From the NCBI RefSeq assembly GCF_008973715.1, contig NZ_WBOL01000008.1, positions 97,669 through 161,668 of the forward strand: a stretch of DNA of 64,000 bases. Direction: 5' to 3'. Each line of letters begins with the position of its first letter. The first letter of the stretch is position 1. The notes beneath the pieces were generated by a model. It searched no databases. It saw only the letters and a list, made by a program, of their open reading frames with translations, and was not told the DNA's origin. The DNA comes from Nitrincola schmidtii (GTDB lineage: Bacteria > Pseudomonadota > Gammaproteobacteria > Pseudomonadales > Balneatricaceae). This document shows positions 19,103-29,967 of the stretch, piece after piece. The translations under genes and the position numbers were made by a program.

Positions 19103-19996
19103 TTGGACAAAAGGATTAACTACAAACATCTGCATTACTTCAGGACTATTGCCAGGGAAGGCTCCATCGCTGCTGCTAGTGAAATTCTCAAGCTCGCTCC
19201 GCAAACACTCAGTGGACAACTTTCTCAACTAGAATCTGATTTCGGTCGCTTACTCTTTAAACGCGAAGGTCGAAAACTCAAGCTAACCCCTTTTGGTCAG
19301 CAGGTGTTTGATTACACCGATGCAATGTTCTCTATCGCTGACGAATTATCTTACTTTTTAAATACCGACCAACTGATTGAACGTCATATTTTTAGGGTCG
19401 GTGTATCCTCATCCATCCACAAACTGATCGTTTACAACCTACTTCAACCTGCGTACAACAAAACTCCACAACTGCATTTAATCTGCAAAACTGGTGAAAC
19501 CGAGCGCCAGCTTAATGAGCTACGCACACACAAGCTCGATCTATTAATTACGGATCGCCTGAAAGTCATTGATGATGTCACAGCTTTCCAAATTAAAGAG
19601 GTTTTAAGTTCGGGTATCAGTTTGTTTGCGGCGCCTAGTATTGCAAAAAAGTTACGAGAAAAAGGGTTACCCGAGAGCTTACAAGATGCCGTTTTGTTGG
19701 CGAATGCACGTAATGCGGTTTACTTTGAACGCTTAATCGCTTGGTTAGCTAAGCGCAATATTCATATGCGTATCGGTGCAGAAATAGATGACAGTGCGTT
19801 GATTAAGATTTTCGGCTCTCATGGCATGGGCGTTTTTGCCGCCCCCACCATGATCGCTGATGAAGTGTGCCGTCAGTATCAAGTCGAATTATTACTCGAA
19901 ATTGATTCTGTTCAGGACAAAATCTATGCCCTATATAATGAGATGTCTAACGCCTCTCCTTGGATTGAAGAGATCTGTAACACCCAGTTTAATTAG
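19103..19996 (+). CDS. NhaR-like LysR-family transcription regulator
   Basis: A 297-residue LysR-type protein. The N-terminus (INYKHLHYFRTIAREGSIAAASEIL, LAPQTLSGQLSQLE) matches NhaR, the sodium-responsive regulator, more than other LysR members. The start is TTG at 19103, set by the strong AAGGAGGAG at 19091-19099. No nhaA antiporter or other obvious target lies next to it; the 105-residue gene upstream and the RND operon downstream on the other strand are candidates. Confidence 0.78.
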   Translation: MDKRINYKHLHYFRTIAREGSIAAASEILKLAPQTLSGQLSQLESDFGRLLFKREGRKLKLTPFGQQVFDYTDAMFSIADELSYFLNTDQLIERHIFRVGVSSSIHKLIVYNLLQPAYNKTPQLHLICKTGETERQLNELRTHKLDLLITDRLKVIDDVTAFQIKEVLSSGISLFAAPSIAKKLREKGLPESLQDAVLLANARNAVYFERLIAWLAKRNIHMRIGAEIDDSALIKIFGSHGMGVFAAPTMIADEVCRQYQVELLLEIDSVQDKIYALYNEMSNASPWIEEICNTQFN

Positions 19997-20016
19997 TCTT
20001 TTGCCTTTACCCTCTT

Positions 20017-21315
20017 TCAGTAAGAGTAGCGCAGTCGAACATAGAGGTTAGAAGCATCTTCAAACTGTCCAAAAAAAGTATGAGGTTTATTACCTCCAAA
20101 GATATTTCCACCGACCGTTAATGCCCATGCATCATCCATTCGATAGTTTACAGAAGGACGGATGAAGTAATCCTCATCACTGGGCGACCAATAGGTAAAC
20201 AGAGATAGGGTTAAGTTATCCTGACGCAATCGCTGCGTTAAACGTAGCGTGAACAAGTGACGATATTCATCAGGCAAATAACGTCCGTTTGGCAGGGGCC
20301 AGGATGATTCTAATGCAGCATAATCCTGCGTCCACTCAAGGTAGTACTGCACCGCTGCGTTAAAATTCGGTAATAGCTCACGATCATAGCCAACTAAAAA
20401 GCGTAACTGATCATTAGGAATGGCAGGGTTATCACCACGAGAATCACTGCCTTCATACCATGCGATCTCTGCATTGGCGATACCGCCCGCTAAAGGCGCT
20501 CGAATACTGGCGCCATAGGCATCCAGTCTTGGAAAGAAAGCCTCTCCCCTCGCATCCATCCCGACAGGTTGAGTCCAGTAGCCGCGATAGGCATAAAAAG
20601 CCCATTCAGTAGCCTCATGTGTGCCATATAAACGCGCAGCCCACTGACTTTCCCTACCCCAGCGATCTCGAGTTACAGGACGAATACGTCCATCGGGTGC
20701 TGCCATTTGCTCACCGGTCATGGGTGAAAAATAACTGAAGCGATCCCCTTTGATATAGCGATCAGAGGTGAATTCTGGCGTCCAAACTAGATCAAGGTTA
20801 GCCACATCGGTAAAATAACTTACCCTTGCACTGGTGGATGGTGCTTTTAAATACTCATCTTCCCGACCAGAAAAGTAAGACTGCCAATCTTTCGCAAACA
20901 GGTCATTGAGAAACAGCATATCGCCTGTTCCCCATGTCAATACTTGTTGACCCAAGCGCACATCAACATTATCGCCCACACGAAAATCCAACAGAGCTTC
21001 GCGAAGATCGATGCGCTGCTTATCTTCAACACCATCGGCATAAAGATCGGTTTTTACACTCCAGCGTGTTTCACCAACGAAGTCACTCAGTTCAAAGCGT
21101 GCTCGCCCTTCTCCCAAGGTCATATCACGCCCCAATAGAGGATCTCGATACAATCGACCACCGGCTCCCAGTTCATAAAAACCGTGTAAATTAAGGCTTG
21201 AGCTATCGGATTCATCTCCCCACGGATCATCCCAGTCATCCGCTGACAGCGGTGCTGCAAGCAGGGTCAGCGGTAAACTTAAACAGATAGCAACAGAAAG
21301 GTTGTTTAACTTCAT
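20017..21315 (-). CDS. Outer-membrane beta-barrel protein (DUF1302/DUF481-like)
   Basis: A 432-residue protein with a signal peptide (cleaved near residue 25, after APLSA) and an alternating hydrophobic/aromatic pattern ending in LYVRLRYSY, whose terminal aromatic residue is typical of outer-membrane barrels. Motifs such as LRLGQQVLTWGTGDMLFLNDLF recall DUF1302-type porins found beside RND pumps. Its ATG overlaps the stop of the LolA-like gene (TAATG), so the three-gene operon is translationally coupled here. Confidence 0.78.
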   Translation of the reverse strand: MKLNNLSVAICLSLPLTLLAAPLSADDWDDPWGDESDSSSLNLHGFYELGAGGRLYRDPLLGRDMTLGEGRARFELSDFVGETRWSVKTDLYADGVEDKQRIDLREALLDFRVGDNVDVRLGQQVLTWGTGDMLFLNDLFAKDWQSYFSGREDEYLKAPSTSARVSYFTDVANLDLVWTPEFTSDRYIKGDRFSYFSPMTGEQMAAPDGRIRPVTRDRWGRESQWAARLYGTHEATEWAFYAYRGYWTQPVGMDARGEAFFPRLDAYGASIRAPLAGGIANAEIAWYEGSDSRGDNPAIPNDQLRFLVGYDRELLPNFNAAVQYYLEWTQDYAALESSWPLPNGRYLPDEYRHLFTLRLTQRLRQDNLTLSLFTYWSPSDEDYFIRPSVNYRMDDAWALTVGGNIFGGNKPHTFFGQFEDASNLYVRLRYSY

Positions 21316-22121
21316 TACTGAGGTCTCCGCAGCCATTCCCGAGGTTGACGGCGCAATGAACGCTCGCTAAAGACATCTGCTGGGATACCCATATTGTAGG
21401 AAACAAAGCCAAATTCCATCACCGTATGTCCACCACTTCGAAGATCCGATACTTGACTGCGGATCACCGTTGGAAGTCCTTGAATATTCTGAACCTCAAG
21501 CGCTTCAACGGTTCGATACACCTGACCCGACGCATCGGCATACTCTATTTTGCTAGGCAGAAAATTCGCTTTATCTATGATGACTCGATAGCTGGAGAAA
21601 TCAGCAGTAGAACTGTCTTTAGGCTCACTCTCGATAATATAGTGAGCGTCTGTCGTTCCCACTAAGCGATGTTCATCTTCTGTTGGTTGGCGACCTGACA
21701 CATCTTCATAAAAGAAATGCGAACCCACAAAGCTGGTTCGCTTATCTCCGGCTGAAATTCGACGAACTAAGTCTAAACTGGGCAAATATAACCAGCGATC
21801 ATCATCACGGGTAATATTTTTAGTCACCATAAATACCGTATCTCGAACATCTGCAGGACGGCTAAAGGCAACGTAAAAATGCTGACGGCCACCGGGTTCT
21901 TCATTTAAACGAAGGATAGTGAACTGTCGCTGCTGTTCACGTCCTTGACCATCGGTAATAGTCATGCGCACTTCGCTGCGACCATCATTACCTTGGTAAT
22001 AACTGGCTAGATTTGCTCGCTCAACAATGTCATTCACATCCGTCAAATCAGCAGCAATCACGGATAAACTCATACAGGCTGACAGTGTTGCAGCTGCCAT
22101 TTTACGAAGTAAGGATTTCAT
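21315..22121 (-). CDS. LolA-like outer membrane lipoprotein-sorting protein
   Basis: A 268-residue exported protein with a signal peptide (to about AVIAA, residue 24) and the fold pattern of COG2834 proteins, which resemble LolA/LolB: a hydrophobic-cavity half-barrel able to carry a lipid. Motifs include DRWLYLPSLDLVRRISAGDKRTSFVGSHF, typical of this group. The ATG at 22121 has GGAGG five bases upstream and lies one base after the RND gene. It likely moves a lipid or hydrophobic molecule between the RND permease and the barrel. Confidence 0.8.
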   Translation of the reverse strand: MKSLLRKMAAATLSACMSLSVIAADLTDVNDIVERANLASYYQGNDGRSEVRMTITDGQGREQQRQFTILRLNEEPGGRQHFYVAFSRPADVRDTVFMVTKNITRDDDRWLYLPSLDLVRRISAGDKRTSFVGSHFFYEDVSGRQPTEDEHRLVGTTDAHYIIESEPKDSSTADFSSYRVIIDKANFLPSKIEYADASGQVYRTVEALEVQNIQGLPTVIRSQVSDLRSGGHTVMEFGFVSYNMGIPADVFSERSLRRQPREWLRRPQ

Positions 22122-22122
22122 A

Positions 22123-24690
22123 TTACGCCTCCTGTTTGCCGCCAAATAGGCGGTCTTTATTTTTAATCTGCTCAATCACTGCAGGCAGAATAATAATGGT
22201 GACGATGGCTGATACCGCCATAATGGTCGCCAAGAAGAAACCAACGGTGATGTAAGGCACTAATGGCGCTAAAAGTAAGGGGGTAAAACCAATGGCAATG
22301 ACGATGGCATTACGACTGATTGCTCTTGAAGGGCCTTTATAAACCTCTTCAATGGTCTTAGGCCAACTGCCCGTTTCTCGATATATGGCTCGGGTACGCT
22401 CTAAAAAGTGAATAGCAAAGTCGACGGATAACCCAAGGGTGAGTGCCGACAGCACTGCAATTGGCATATCGTAGTCTTTGCCTATCCAGCCAATCAGTCC
22501 ATAGATAAACAGAATGGTGATACTCAGCGGTAGCATCGCCAATAATCCGATTTTGATGGAGCGGAACAACACAACCATCATGATCAACACCATAACAAAG
22601 GCGCCCATCAAGCTATTCAGCATGCCATTCACCATCTGCTCTTGCCACACCACATTGATGTAAGACATACCCGCCCAGTGTGCGCTAACACCTTCTGGTA
22701 ATGGGTTTTCAAGCATAAAGGCTTCCACCTGATCCATGACTCGTGTCACATCTTGGTTATCACCACTGCTGAGTTGCAACCAAAGTAAACTGGATAGGTA
22801 GTCTGGCGTGACCATTTTCCACAGATTTTCAGGTCGGTGTGACGACTGGAAGCTCAAAAGGGTTTGCGCAGTTCCGCGTGCCGAATCGGGAATACGGAAC
22901 ATCGCCTCATCACCACCATTCAGTTCACGGAATACGGTTTTAACAAGTGTTGGCAAACCATTAATCTTACCAATATCATCACTCTGCTCCAGTGTCTGTA
23001 TCAGAGTATCTATATAGGCCAAGATTTCTGGATTTAAGAAGTATTTTACCTCAACCTGAATACGTTCAACCTGCTCAAGCAAGGCCAACCAAAGCGTTTC
23101 ATTATCCAGATCCATATAGGAAGCTTGATCTAAGAGTGCGCCTAATTCACTGGTAAATCGATCAAAATCAGCATGTTCAGCTTCCGATAACATCTCTGCC
23201 AGCATCTGCTGCTGTTCTGGTGTTGCTTGCATTTCCTCAGTCACGCGCATCATCTCTGTTTGCAGCAATTGATGGGCAGGCATCGGTAGTTCTTTTTCAA
23301 GCACTAAGAATGCATCGTAGGTTCCAGAAAAGTGACTGTTCATCACTCGGTCTGCAACACGCAACTGATGATCAGACTTAAACCAACGCACCGGATTGTC
23401 ATTGATCTGAATCTGACTAACGCCCCAGGCACTGACTAAAATCACCACCATGAAGATCGCTAAAATTGGTTTAGCGGCTTTAATCGAAAAGCTTCCTAAG
23501 AAAGACAATGTACGCCCCAATAGCGAGTTGTCATCCTCTTTCAATGAATGATCTTTTAATTGAGCTAAACGCTTATCAGACAGGCTCATGATGTAGGCAG
23601 GTACAAATACAATCGTCAACAAGAACGCCAACATAATGCCAAACGCCACGTGCAGACCAAAAATTTGTACGGGAGGGATGGGGGTAAACGCTAGCGACGC
23701 AAAACCTATTGAAGAGGTAATCGAGGTAAATAGCATTGGAGTAAAGAGATGACTTAACACCTCTTTTAACACTTCACGCGGTTTTTCACCCGGCTTATAG
23801 CGATCTGAAAACTCAGATAATATATGTACTGAATCCACGACCGCGATCGGCATTAAGAAGATCGGAATCATCGAGCTCATGATATGAACGGTATAACCCT
23901 GACCAATCAACAGCCCCATGGTGATGATCACTGCTCCCATGGCAACAATCATCGGAGCGGTGATCAATAGGAAGCTGCGGAAAAACACCCACATCAAGAT
24001 AAAAATCATTAAGCCTGCCAGCGGAGCCGAGATGGCCATCTGGATAAACATCTCAACGCCAAAAGTATCTTCAGCGATAGGTAACCCTGCCATGTAAAAG
24101 GCATCTTGACTGTTCAAAGCATCGATAATCGTCTGAATTTCTCCTGAAAGACGGTAGCTTTCAGATTTATGCGTGATAGGGACATAGATCCCCGCAGCCT
24201 GATGATCACCCGATACAAGGGTATTTTGTAGCATCGGTAAGCGCTCAACAGCGTCGCGAATCGCATCCGCTTCTTGTTGATTTGCAGGCGGCTGATCCAT
24301 CAACCAGTTAAAACGGATCGCACCTAAGCCTTCCTGGGTAATATCGTCCACTAGGTTTAACGCCATTTGATCCTGACGTATCACCCCATCCAACGACAGA
24401 ATAGATTCCGATAGCTGATGTAAAGTCGCTAATGATTCAGGATTATAGATACCTGATGGATGGGTATCATTAACAATCCCCACCACAATCATGTCATGCA
24501 TGCCAAACCGCTCTTTAATGGCTTCGTGATAGACACGGTCCGGCTGATCGTGTGGCAGCATATTCTCTGGATCGGTATCGACCTGAATCGATGGAATTTG
24601 CACAGCTGCAATGATGGTTATGATCAAAAACAGCGCAAAGACCCATTTAGGACGATTGATGGCAAAGGATACTAATCGGTCACGAAGCAT
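22123..24690 (-). CDS. RND-superfamily permease (MMPL/SSD type)
   Basis: An 855-residue protein with the 1+5 and 1+5 membrane-helix layout of the RND superfamily. Sterol-sensing-domain-like segments lie near residues 215-360 and 690-850, separated by two large periplasmic loops. The charged motifs SVDSVHIL and LSVDFAIHFLERTRA fit the proton relay region of COG1033 proteins. It heads an operon with a LolA-like protein and an outer-membrane barrel. The substrate is unknown; lipids or sterol-like molecules are known cargo for relatives. Confidence 0.85.
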   Translation of the reverse strand: MLRDRLVSFAINRPKWVFALFLIITIIAAVQIPSIQVDTDPENMLPHDQPDRVYHEAIKERFGMHDMIVVGIVNDTHPSGIYNPESLATLHQLSESILSLDGVIRQDQMALNLVDDITQEGLGAIRFNWLMDQPPANQQEADAIRDAVERLPMLQNTLVSGDHQAAGIYVPITHKSESYRLSGEIQTIIDALNSQDAFYMAGLPIAEDTFGVEMFIQMAISAPLAGLMIFILMWVFFRSFLLITAPMIVAMGAVIITMGLLIGQGYTVHIMSSMIPIFLMPIAVVDSVHILSEFSDRYKPGEKPREVLKEVLSHLFTPMLFTSITSSIGFASLAFTPIPPVQIFGLHVAFGIMLAFLLTIVFVPAYIMSLSDKRLAQLKDHSLKEDDNSLLGRTLSFLGSFSIKAAKPILAIFMVVILVSAWGVSQIQINDNPVRWFKSDHQLRVADRVMNSHFSGTYDAFLVLEKELPMPAHQLLQTEMMRVTEEMQATPEQQQMLAEMLSEAEHADFDRFTSELGALLDQASYMDLDNETLWLALLEQVERIQVEVKYFLNPEILAYIDTLIQTLEQSDDIGKINGLPTLVKTVFRELNGGDEAMFRIPDSARGTAQTLLSFQSSHRPENLWKMVTPDYLSSLLWLQLSSGDNQDVTRVMDQVEAFMLENPLPEGVSAHWAGMSYINVVWQEQMVNGMLNSLMGAFVMVLIMMVVLFRSIKIGLLAMLPLSITILFIYGLIGWIGKDYDMPIAVLSALTLGLSVDFAIHFLERTRAIYRETGSWPKTIEEVYKGPSRAISRNAIVIAIGFTPLLLAPLVPYITVGFFLATIMAVSAIVTIIILPAVIEQIKNKDRLFGGKQEA

Positions 24691-24731
24691 AGACTTACCT
24701 CACGTTAGCGTTAGACGAATAATGGTATTAT

Positions 24732-24776
24732 ATATTAGTATTTTCTAATATCAATATTATATTCGTATTTTCTAAT
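24732..24776. promoter_or_regulatory. Palindromic and repeated operator candidate before the RND operon
   Basis: ATATTAG-TATTTT-CTAATAT (24732-24751) is a perfect 7-6-7 inverted repeat. Its right part recurs: a 17-bp unit at 24733-24749 is repeated at 24760-24776 with one mismatch, a 27-bp period. The region is AT-rich and lies 42 to 86 bases before the RND start. It also borders yjgR on the other strand. The regulator is unknown. Confidence 0.55.
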
Positions 24777-24853
24777 TTTAATAGACTCACTTCGCCTGAC
24801 CACAAAAATGCCTTACACTTTGAACGATATTCCTAAACAAGGCAGGATTGGTT

Positions 24854-26332
24854 ATGCAACATGGACTCTTAATCGGTGGTGGTACAACGCAAGTTCACCT
24901 AAACCCTCGTTACGCCAACCGCCATGGCTTAATCGCAGGAGCCACTGGAACGGGAAAAACCGTGACGCTTCAAGTTCTCGCAGAGGCTTTCTCCAGCATT
25001 GGTGTACCGGTTTTTATGGCCGACGTAAAAGGTGATCTTTCAGGCCTGTGCACTGCTGCAAAACCTCATCCAAAGATTGATGAGCGTATCGAAAAAATAG
25101 GCATCGATGACTATCAATCCGAAGCCTTTCCCGTTGCGTTTTGGGATCTATTTGGTGAACAAGGAATTCCTGTCAGAACTAGCATTTCAGAGATGGGCCC
25201 TCAACTCTTAGCAAGCTTGATGGACCTTAATGAAACTCAAGAAAGTATTTTAACGCTGGCTTTCCAATATGCCGATGATGAAGGCTTGTTGCTGGTTGAC
25301 CTGAACGATCTTCGTACAACCCTGCAATACATTGCCGATCATGGTAAAGAACTAGGCAGTCAGTTAAACGTATCCAAAGCATCAGTGAATGCCATTCTGC
25401 GTCGACTATTAATGATTGAACGTGAAGGTGGTCATCACTTTTTTGGTGAACCCGCTCTCGATTTAAAAGACTTCAGACGCACAGATCGCAGTGGTCGCGG
25501 CATTATCAACATTCTCTGTGCCGATAAACTGATGCATTCGCCACGTATCTATTCGACCTTTTTATTGTGGATGCTCTCTGATCTATTTCAAAGCCTGCCC
25601 GAACTCGGTGATCCGGAACAACCTGAACTGGTGTTCTTTTTTGATGAAGCCCATCTGCTGTTTAACTCAGCTCCAAAAGTGTTAGTGAACAAAATTGAAC
25701 AGCTGGTTCGCTTGATTCGCTCCAAAGGTGTAGGAGTCTATTTTATTACTCAAAGTCCTGCCGACCTTCCCGACTCTGTGTTAGCCCAGCTGGGCAATCG
25801 TATTCAACATGCGCTGCGGGCCTATACACCAAACGAGCGCAAAGCAGTCAATGTGGCTGCGCAGTCTTTCCGCACCAACCCTGCAATCAATACCGTTGAA
25901 GCGATATCTAATCTAGGCATTGGTGAAGCCCTAGTATCCGTTCTCAGTGATGGCGGTATCCCGACCCCGGTAGAACGAGTCCTAATCAGCCCGCCTCGTT
26001 CACGTATTGGACCCTCTGACGATGATCATAAAACCGCTCAGCTAAACGCCGACCCTCTATTACGCCGTTATAAAGAGTCTTATGATCCTCATTCTGCTCA
26101 TGAAGAAATTGAAGCACGACTTCGTAACGCGGAAGACCTGAAGCGCCAAGAAGCGTTAAAAGCTCAAGAAGCAAAAGAAGCTCAAGCTGCTAAGTCTAAT
26201 CAACGTCCGGCTGCTCGAGGACGCACCAGAGAAACGGCCAGTGAAGCGATGATGAAAAGCCTTGCTCGAAGCATTGGCAGCGGTGTGGGCCGACGCCTGA
26301 TCCGAGGCGTACTGGGTTCCTTAATGAAATAA
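24854..26332 (+). CDS. yjgR: HerA-like ATPase YjgR (DUF853)
   Basis: A 492-residue P-loop ATPase of the HerA/FtsK superfamily. The Walker A motif is GATGTGKT near residue 33, and Walker B is FFFDEAHLLF near residue 268. The conserved VFMADVKGDLSG and ITQSPADLP motifs identify DUF853. The C-terminus has a lysine/alanine-rich coiled segment. Its biological role is not established. The ATG at 24854 with AGGA six bases upstream is preferred over the TTG two codons earlier. Confidence 0.9.
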   Translation: MQHGLLIGGGTTQVHLNPRYANRHGLIAGATGTGKTVTLQVLAEAFSSIGVPVFMADVKGDLSGLCTAAKPHPKIDERIEKIGIDDYQSEAFPVAFWDLFGEQGIPVRTSISEMGPQLLASLMDLNETQESILTLAFQYADDEGLLLVDLNDLRTTLQYIADHGKELGSQLNVSKASVNAILRRLLMIEREGGHHFFGEPALDLKDFRRTDRSGRGIINILCADKLMHSPRIYSTFLLWMLSDLFQSLPELGDPEQPELVFFFDEAHLLFNSAPKVLVNKIEQLVRLIRSKGVGVYFITQSPADLPDSVLAQLGNRIQHALRAYTPNERKAVNVAAQSFRTNPAINTVEAISNLGIGEALVSVLSDGGIPTPVERVLISPPRSRIGPSDDDHKTAQLNADPLLRRYKESYDPHSAHEEIEARLRNAEDLKRQEALKAQEAKEAQAAKSNQRPAARGRTRETASEAMMKSLARSIGSGVGRRLIRGVLGSLMK

Positions 26333-26334
26333 GG

Positions 26335-27576
26335 TTAAGGGTGATCTGTGACTGGCTCAGTGTGCGAGAATAACTGAGCCAGTTCCATCTGCAACAGCTC
26401 TTTCTTAGCATCATCCAAGCCCTGTAAACGGCTATTTAATAAGACTTCCCAAGCCTCTGCTTGTTTGAGTGTTTCAGCTTCAGGTATGGGCCAAGGCAAC
26501 ATTGACACAAGATCATGCACTGACAAACCATGTAAATCCCGAGAAAGTAGATACCCTCCTTCTGTCGTACGGCGTATTACATTAGCCTGCATCAATAACT
26601 GCATGTATTGATCCCAGCGTTCTTGGTTAAGGCAAGGCGTACGCTGCAATATTTCTGTCGCCGTGAGCGGTTGACCTTGTTGCTGTACCAACCATAACTG
26701 TCTAAGTAGATGCAGAATAACGAGCAGATGCGGTCTAGAAATAGATTTGCTGGCAGGCTGATAGATCGTCAATGCACGACTTAATTCTGCTCCCATCAAG
26801 ATGATAATCCAGCTAATAAAGATCCAAGCCAGGAACATAGGAAATGCTGCAAAGGCACCGTAAATCAATTCGTAAGAGGGGAACTGAGTAACAAAAAAAG
26901 CAAAACCTCGTTTGGCTAACTCAAACATAATGGCAGCAAAGAAACCACCAGCTAAAGCCTTAAGAATTGGCACCGAACAATTAGGCACTGCAGTATAAAG
27001 CAACATAAAAGCAATCGTGGAAAACAGCACAGGTAGCATATTAATGACACGAGCAGGCCCAACGAAGTCCGTCGCACTGGTATAAACGGGTAAGGCAGCT
27101 ATGTAAGAGGTTACCACAAAACCAATACCCACTAACAAAGGGCCTAAACTCAGTACAGCCCAGTAAAGCAAAAAACTAGACACGCCTTTTCGAGGCTGAT
27201 CAACTCGCCAAATTCTGTTTAACGCCGCTTCAATATTCTTCATCATCATGATGGATGTCACCACGAGGAAGACAACCCCAACTACCGTTAAGCGCCGTGC
27301 TTGAGCAGTAAAATCACTTAAATATTCATACACCACTTCACCCGTTGCCGGCACGAAATTTTCCAACACCCACTGCTGCACCGCGTCACCCGCTCCTTGG
27401 AAAGCGGGTACAGCAGCTAGCATAGAATAGGAGACTGTCACTAAGGGCACGACAGCAAACAACGTGGTATAAGTCAGCGCTGACGCATTCAAAATACCTT
27501 GATTATCAAAAAACTGACGAATCAAGTCTCTACAAAAACGCACCACACCTAGGGTACTTATTATTGTAATCTTCAC
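26335..27576 (-). CDS. yihY: YihY/BrkB-family inner membrane protein (UPF0761)
   Basis: A 413-residue protein with six membrane segments in the first 270 residues, including the conserved NASALTYTTLFAVVPL opening, and a cytoplasmic winged-helix-like C-terminal region. The family was once called ribonuclease BN in error. The role is unknown. The gene is convergent with yjgR, with only two bases between stop codons. Confidence 0.88.
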   Translation of the reverse strand: MKITIISTLGVVRFCRDLIRQFFDNQGILNASALTYTTLFAVVPLVTVSYSMLAAVPAFQGAGDAVQQWVLENFVPATGEVVYEYLSDFTAQARRLTVVGVVFLVVTSIMMMKNIEAALNRIWRVDQPRKGVSSFLLYWAVLSLGPLLVGIGFVVTSYIAALPVYTSATDFVGPARVINMLPVLFSTIAFMLLYTAVPNCSVPILKALAGGFFAAIMFELAKRGFAFFVTQFPSYELIYGAFAAFPMFLAWIFISWIIILMGAELSRALTIYQPASKSISRPHLLVILHLLRQLWLVQQQGQPLTATEILQRTPCLNQERWDQYMQLLMQANVIRRTTEGGYLLSRDLHGLSVHDLVSMLPWPIPEAETLKQAEAWEVLLNSRLQGLDDAKKELLQMELAQLFSHTEPVTDHP

Positions 27577-27662
27577 GAAATCCTCTCGTTCAGTTGGACA
27601 GGGTTAACCGGACATATACAATAGAGCGCCGGCAAAAACAAACCGAGAGCGAATAGAATCAT

Positions 27663-28983
<1,321 letters not shown>

Positions 28984-29967
28984 ATGCCAGTCACTCAATT
29001 TAGTATTCAACGTATTGAAAAAGTCGACACACAGCAAGCAAGCCAAGTTACGTTAGCGGAACAACCACACGATATTGAACATCATTCACACTCGATTATC
29101 AGCGAGTTTAAGCGCATTCAAGGCAGCCGTGCCGGTCGTCAATACGGTACGTTTAGTCCAGAACATCCTGGGTTTCGGGCATTGTTGATACAATGGCGGG
29201 AAGAACAAATACCCTTTGTTCGCTTTGCTCAACAAGTCACTCGTCAACTAGGATTGCAACTAGACCAGCATGAAGAGCTATTTCAAGGCTATCTTTGCTT
29301 CATCGCAGAGCACTTGGAACGAGGGGATCGTCTGTTCATTTTTCATGTTCGCCAAACTGCCGCGTTAACTCTGAACTCAGAGATTGAACTGTTAGAAACA
29401 GATTATATTGAATTTAGTGAAACTGGCTTTGGAGTGGCCATCGATTTGCAAAGCCTGTCTGAAGATGCCGACAAATACATCACCCTAAGCTTTGGTCGTG
29501 GTGATCGCGGCATTAAGCCGGTGGTCTGTGAGTGGCTGGGCTATATGGATACCGTCGATAAAAAGGCGGAAACTGAACACTTTTTAGCGTTAGTGGATAC
29601 CTATTGTAACGACCTACCCTCTGAAGAAAGCCAACCCTTACGTGAAAAAGTGATCGACTACTGTATGGATCAGGACAAAGCTGGTGAAGCTGTGGTGTTT
29701 TCTGCCTTATCGGATCATGTCGATGCCGGTCTAGAGCGCTACGTTAGACAACATCAAGAAACACCACGTGAGGAACTCATTCCTGACCGCAAGCAGTTAC
29801 GCAACTACCTGCGCTTTACCGGAAAAAATAATGATGTTTCGATCAGTTTTGCCAGTAGCAGCTTAGGCAAAGAAGTCGAGTTCGACCCGAATCAAGAAGT
29901 GTTAATGATTCGTAACTTACCAAAAACTCTACTAAGACAGCTTAAGAAACTGCATGACGAGAGTTAA
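28984..29967 (+). CDS. yejK: Nucleoid-associated protein YejK (NdpA)
   Basis: A 327-residue member of the 37-kDa nucleoid-associated protein family. Recognisable segments are SRAGRQYGTFSPEH near residue 50, the central LSFGRGDRGIKPVVCEWLGY, and the C-terminal IRNLPKTLLRQLKK. It starts immediately after the DUF2069 stop. The last 26 bases overlap the 3' end of mtgA on the opposite strand. Confidence 0.9.
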   Translation: MPVTQFSIQRIEKVDTQQASQVTLAEQPHDIEHHSHSIISEFKRIQGSRAGRQYGTFSPEHPGFRALLIQWREEQIPFVRFAQQVTRQLGLQLDQHEELFQGYLCFIAEHLERGDRLFIFHVRQTAALTLNSEIELLETDYIEFSETGFGVAIDLQSLSEDADKYITLSFGRGDRGIKPVVCEWLGYMDTVDKKAETEHFLALVDTYCNDLPSEESQPLREKVIDYCMDQDKAGEAVVFSALSDHVDAGLERYVRQHQETPREELIPDRKQLRNYLRFTGKNNDVSISFASSSLGKEVEFDPNQEVLMIRNLPKTLLRQLKKLHDES

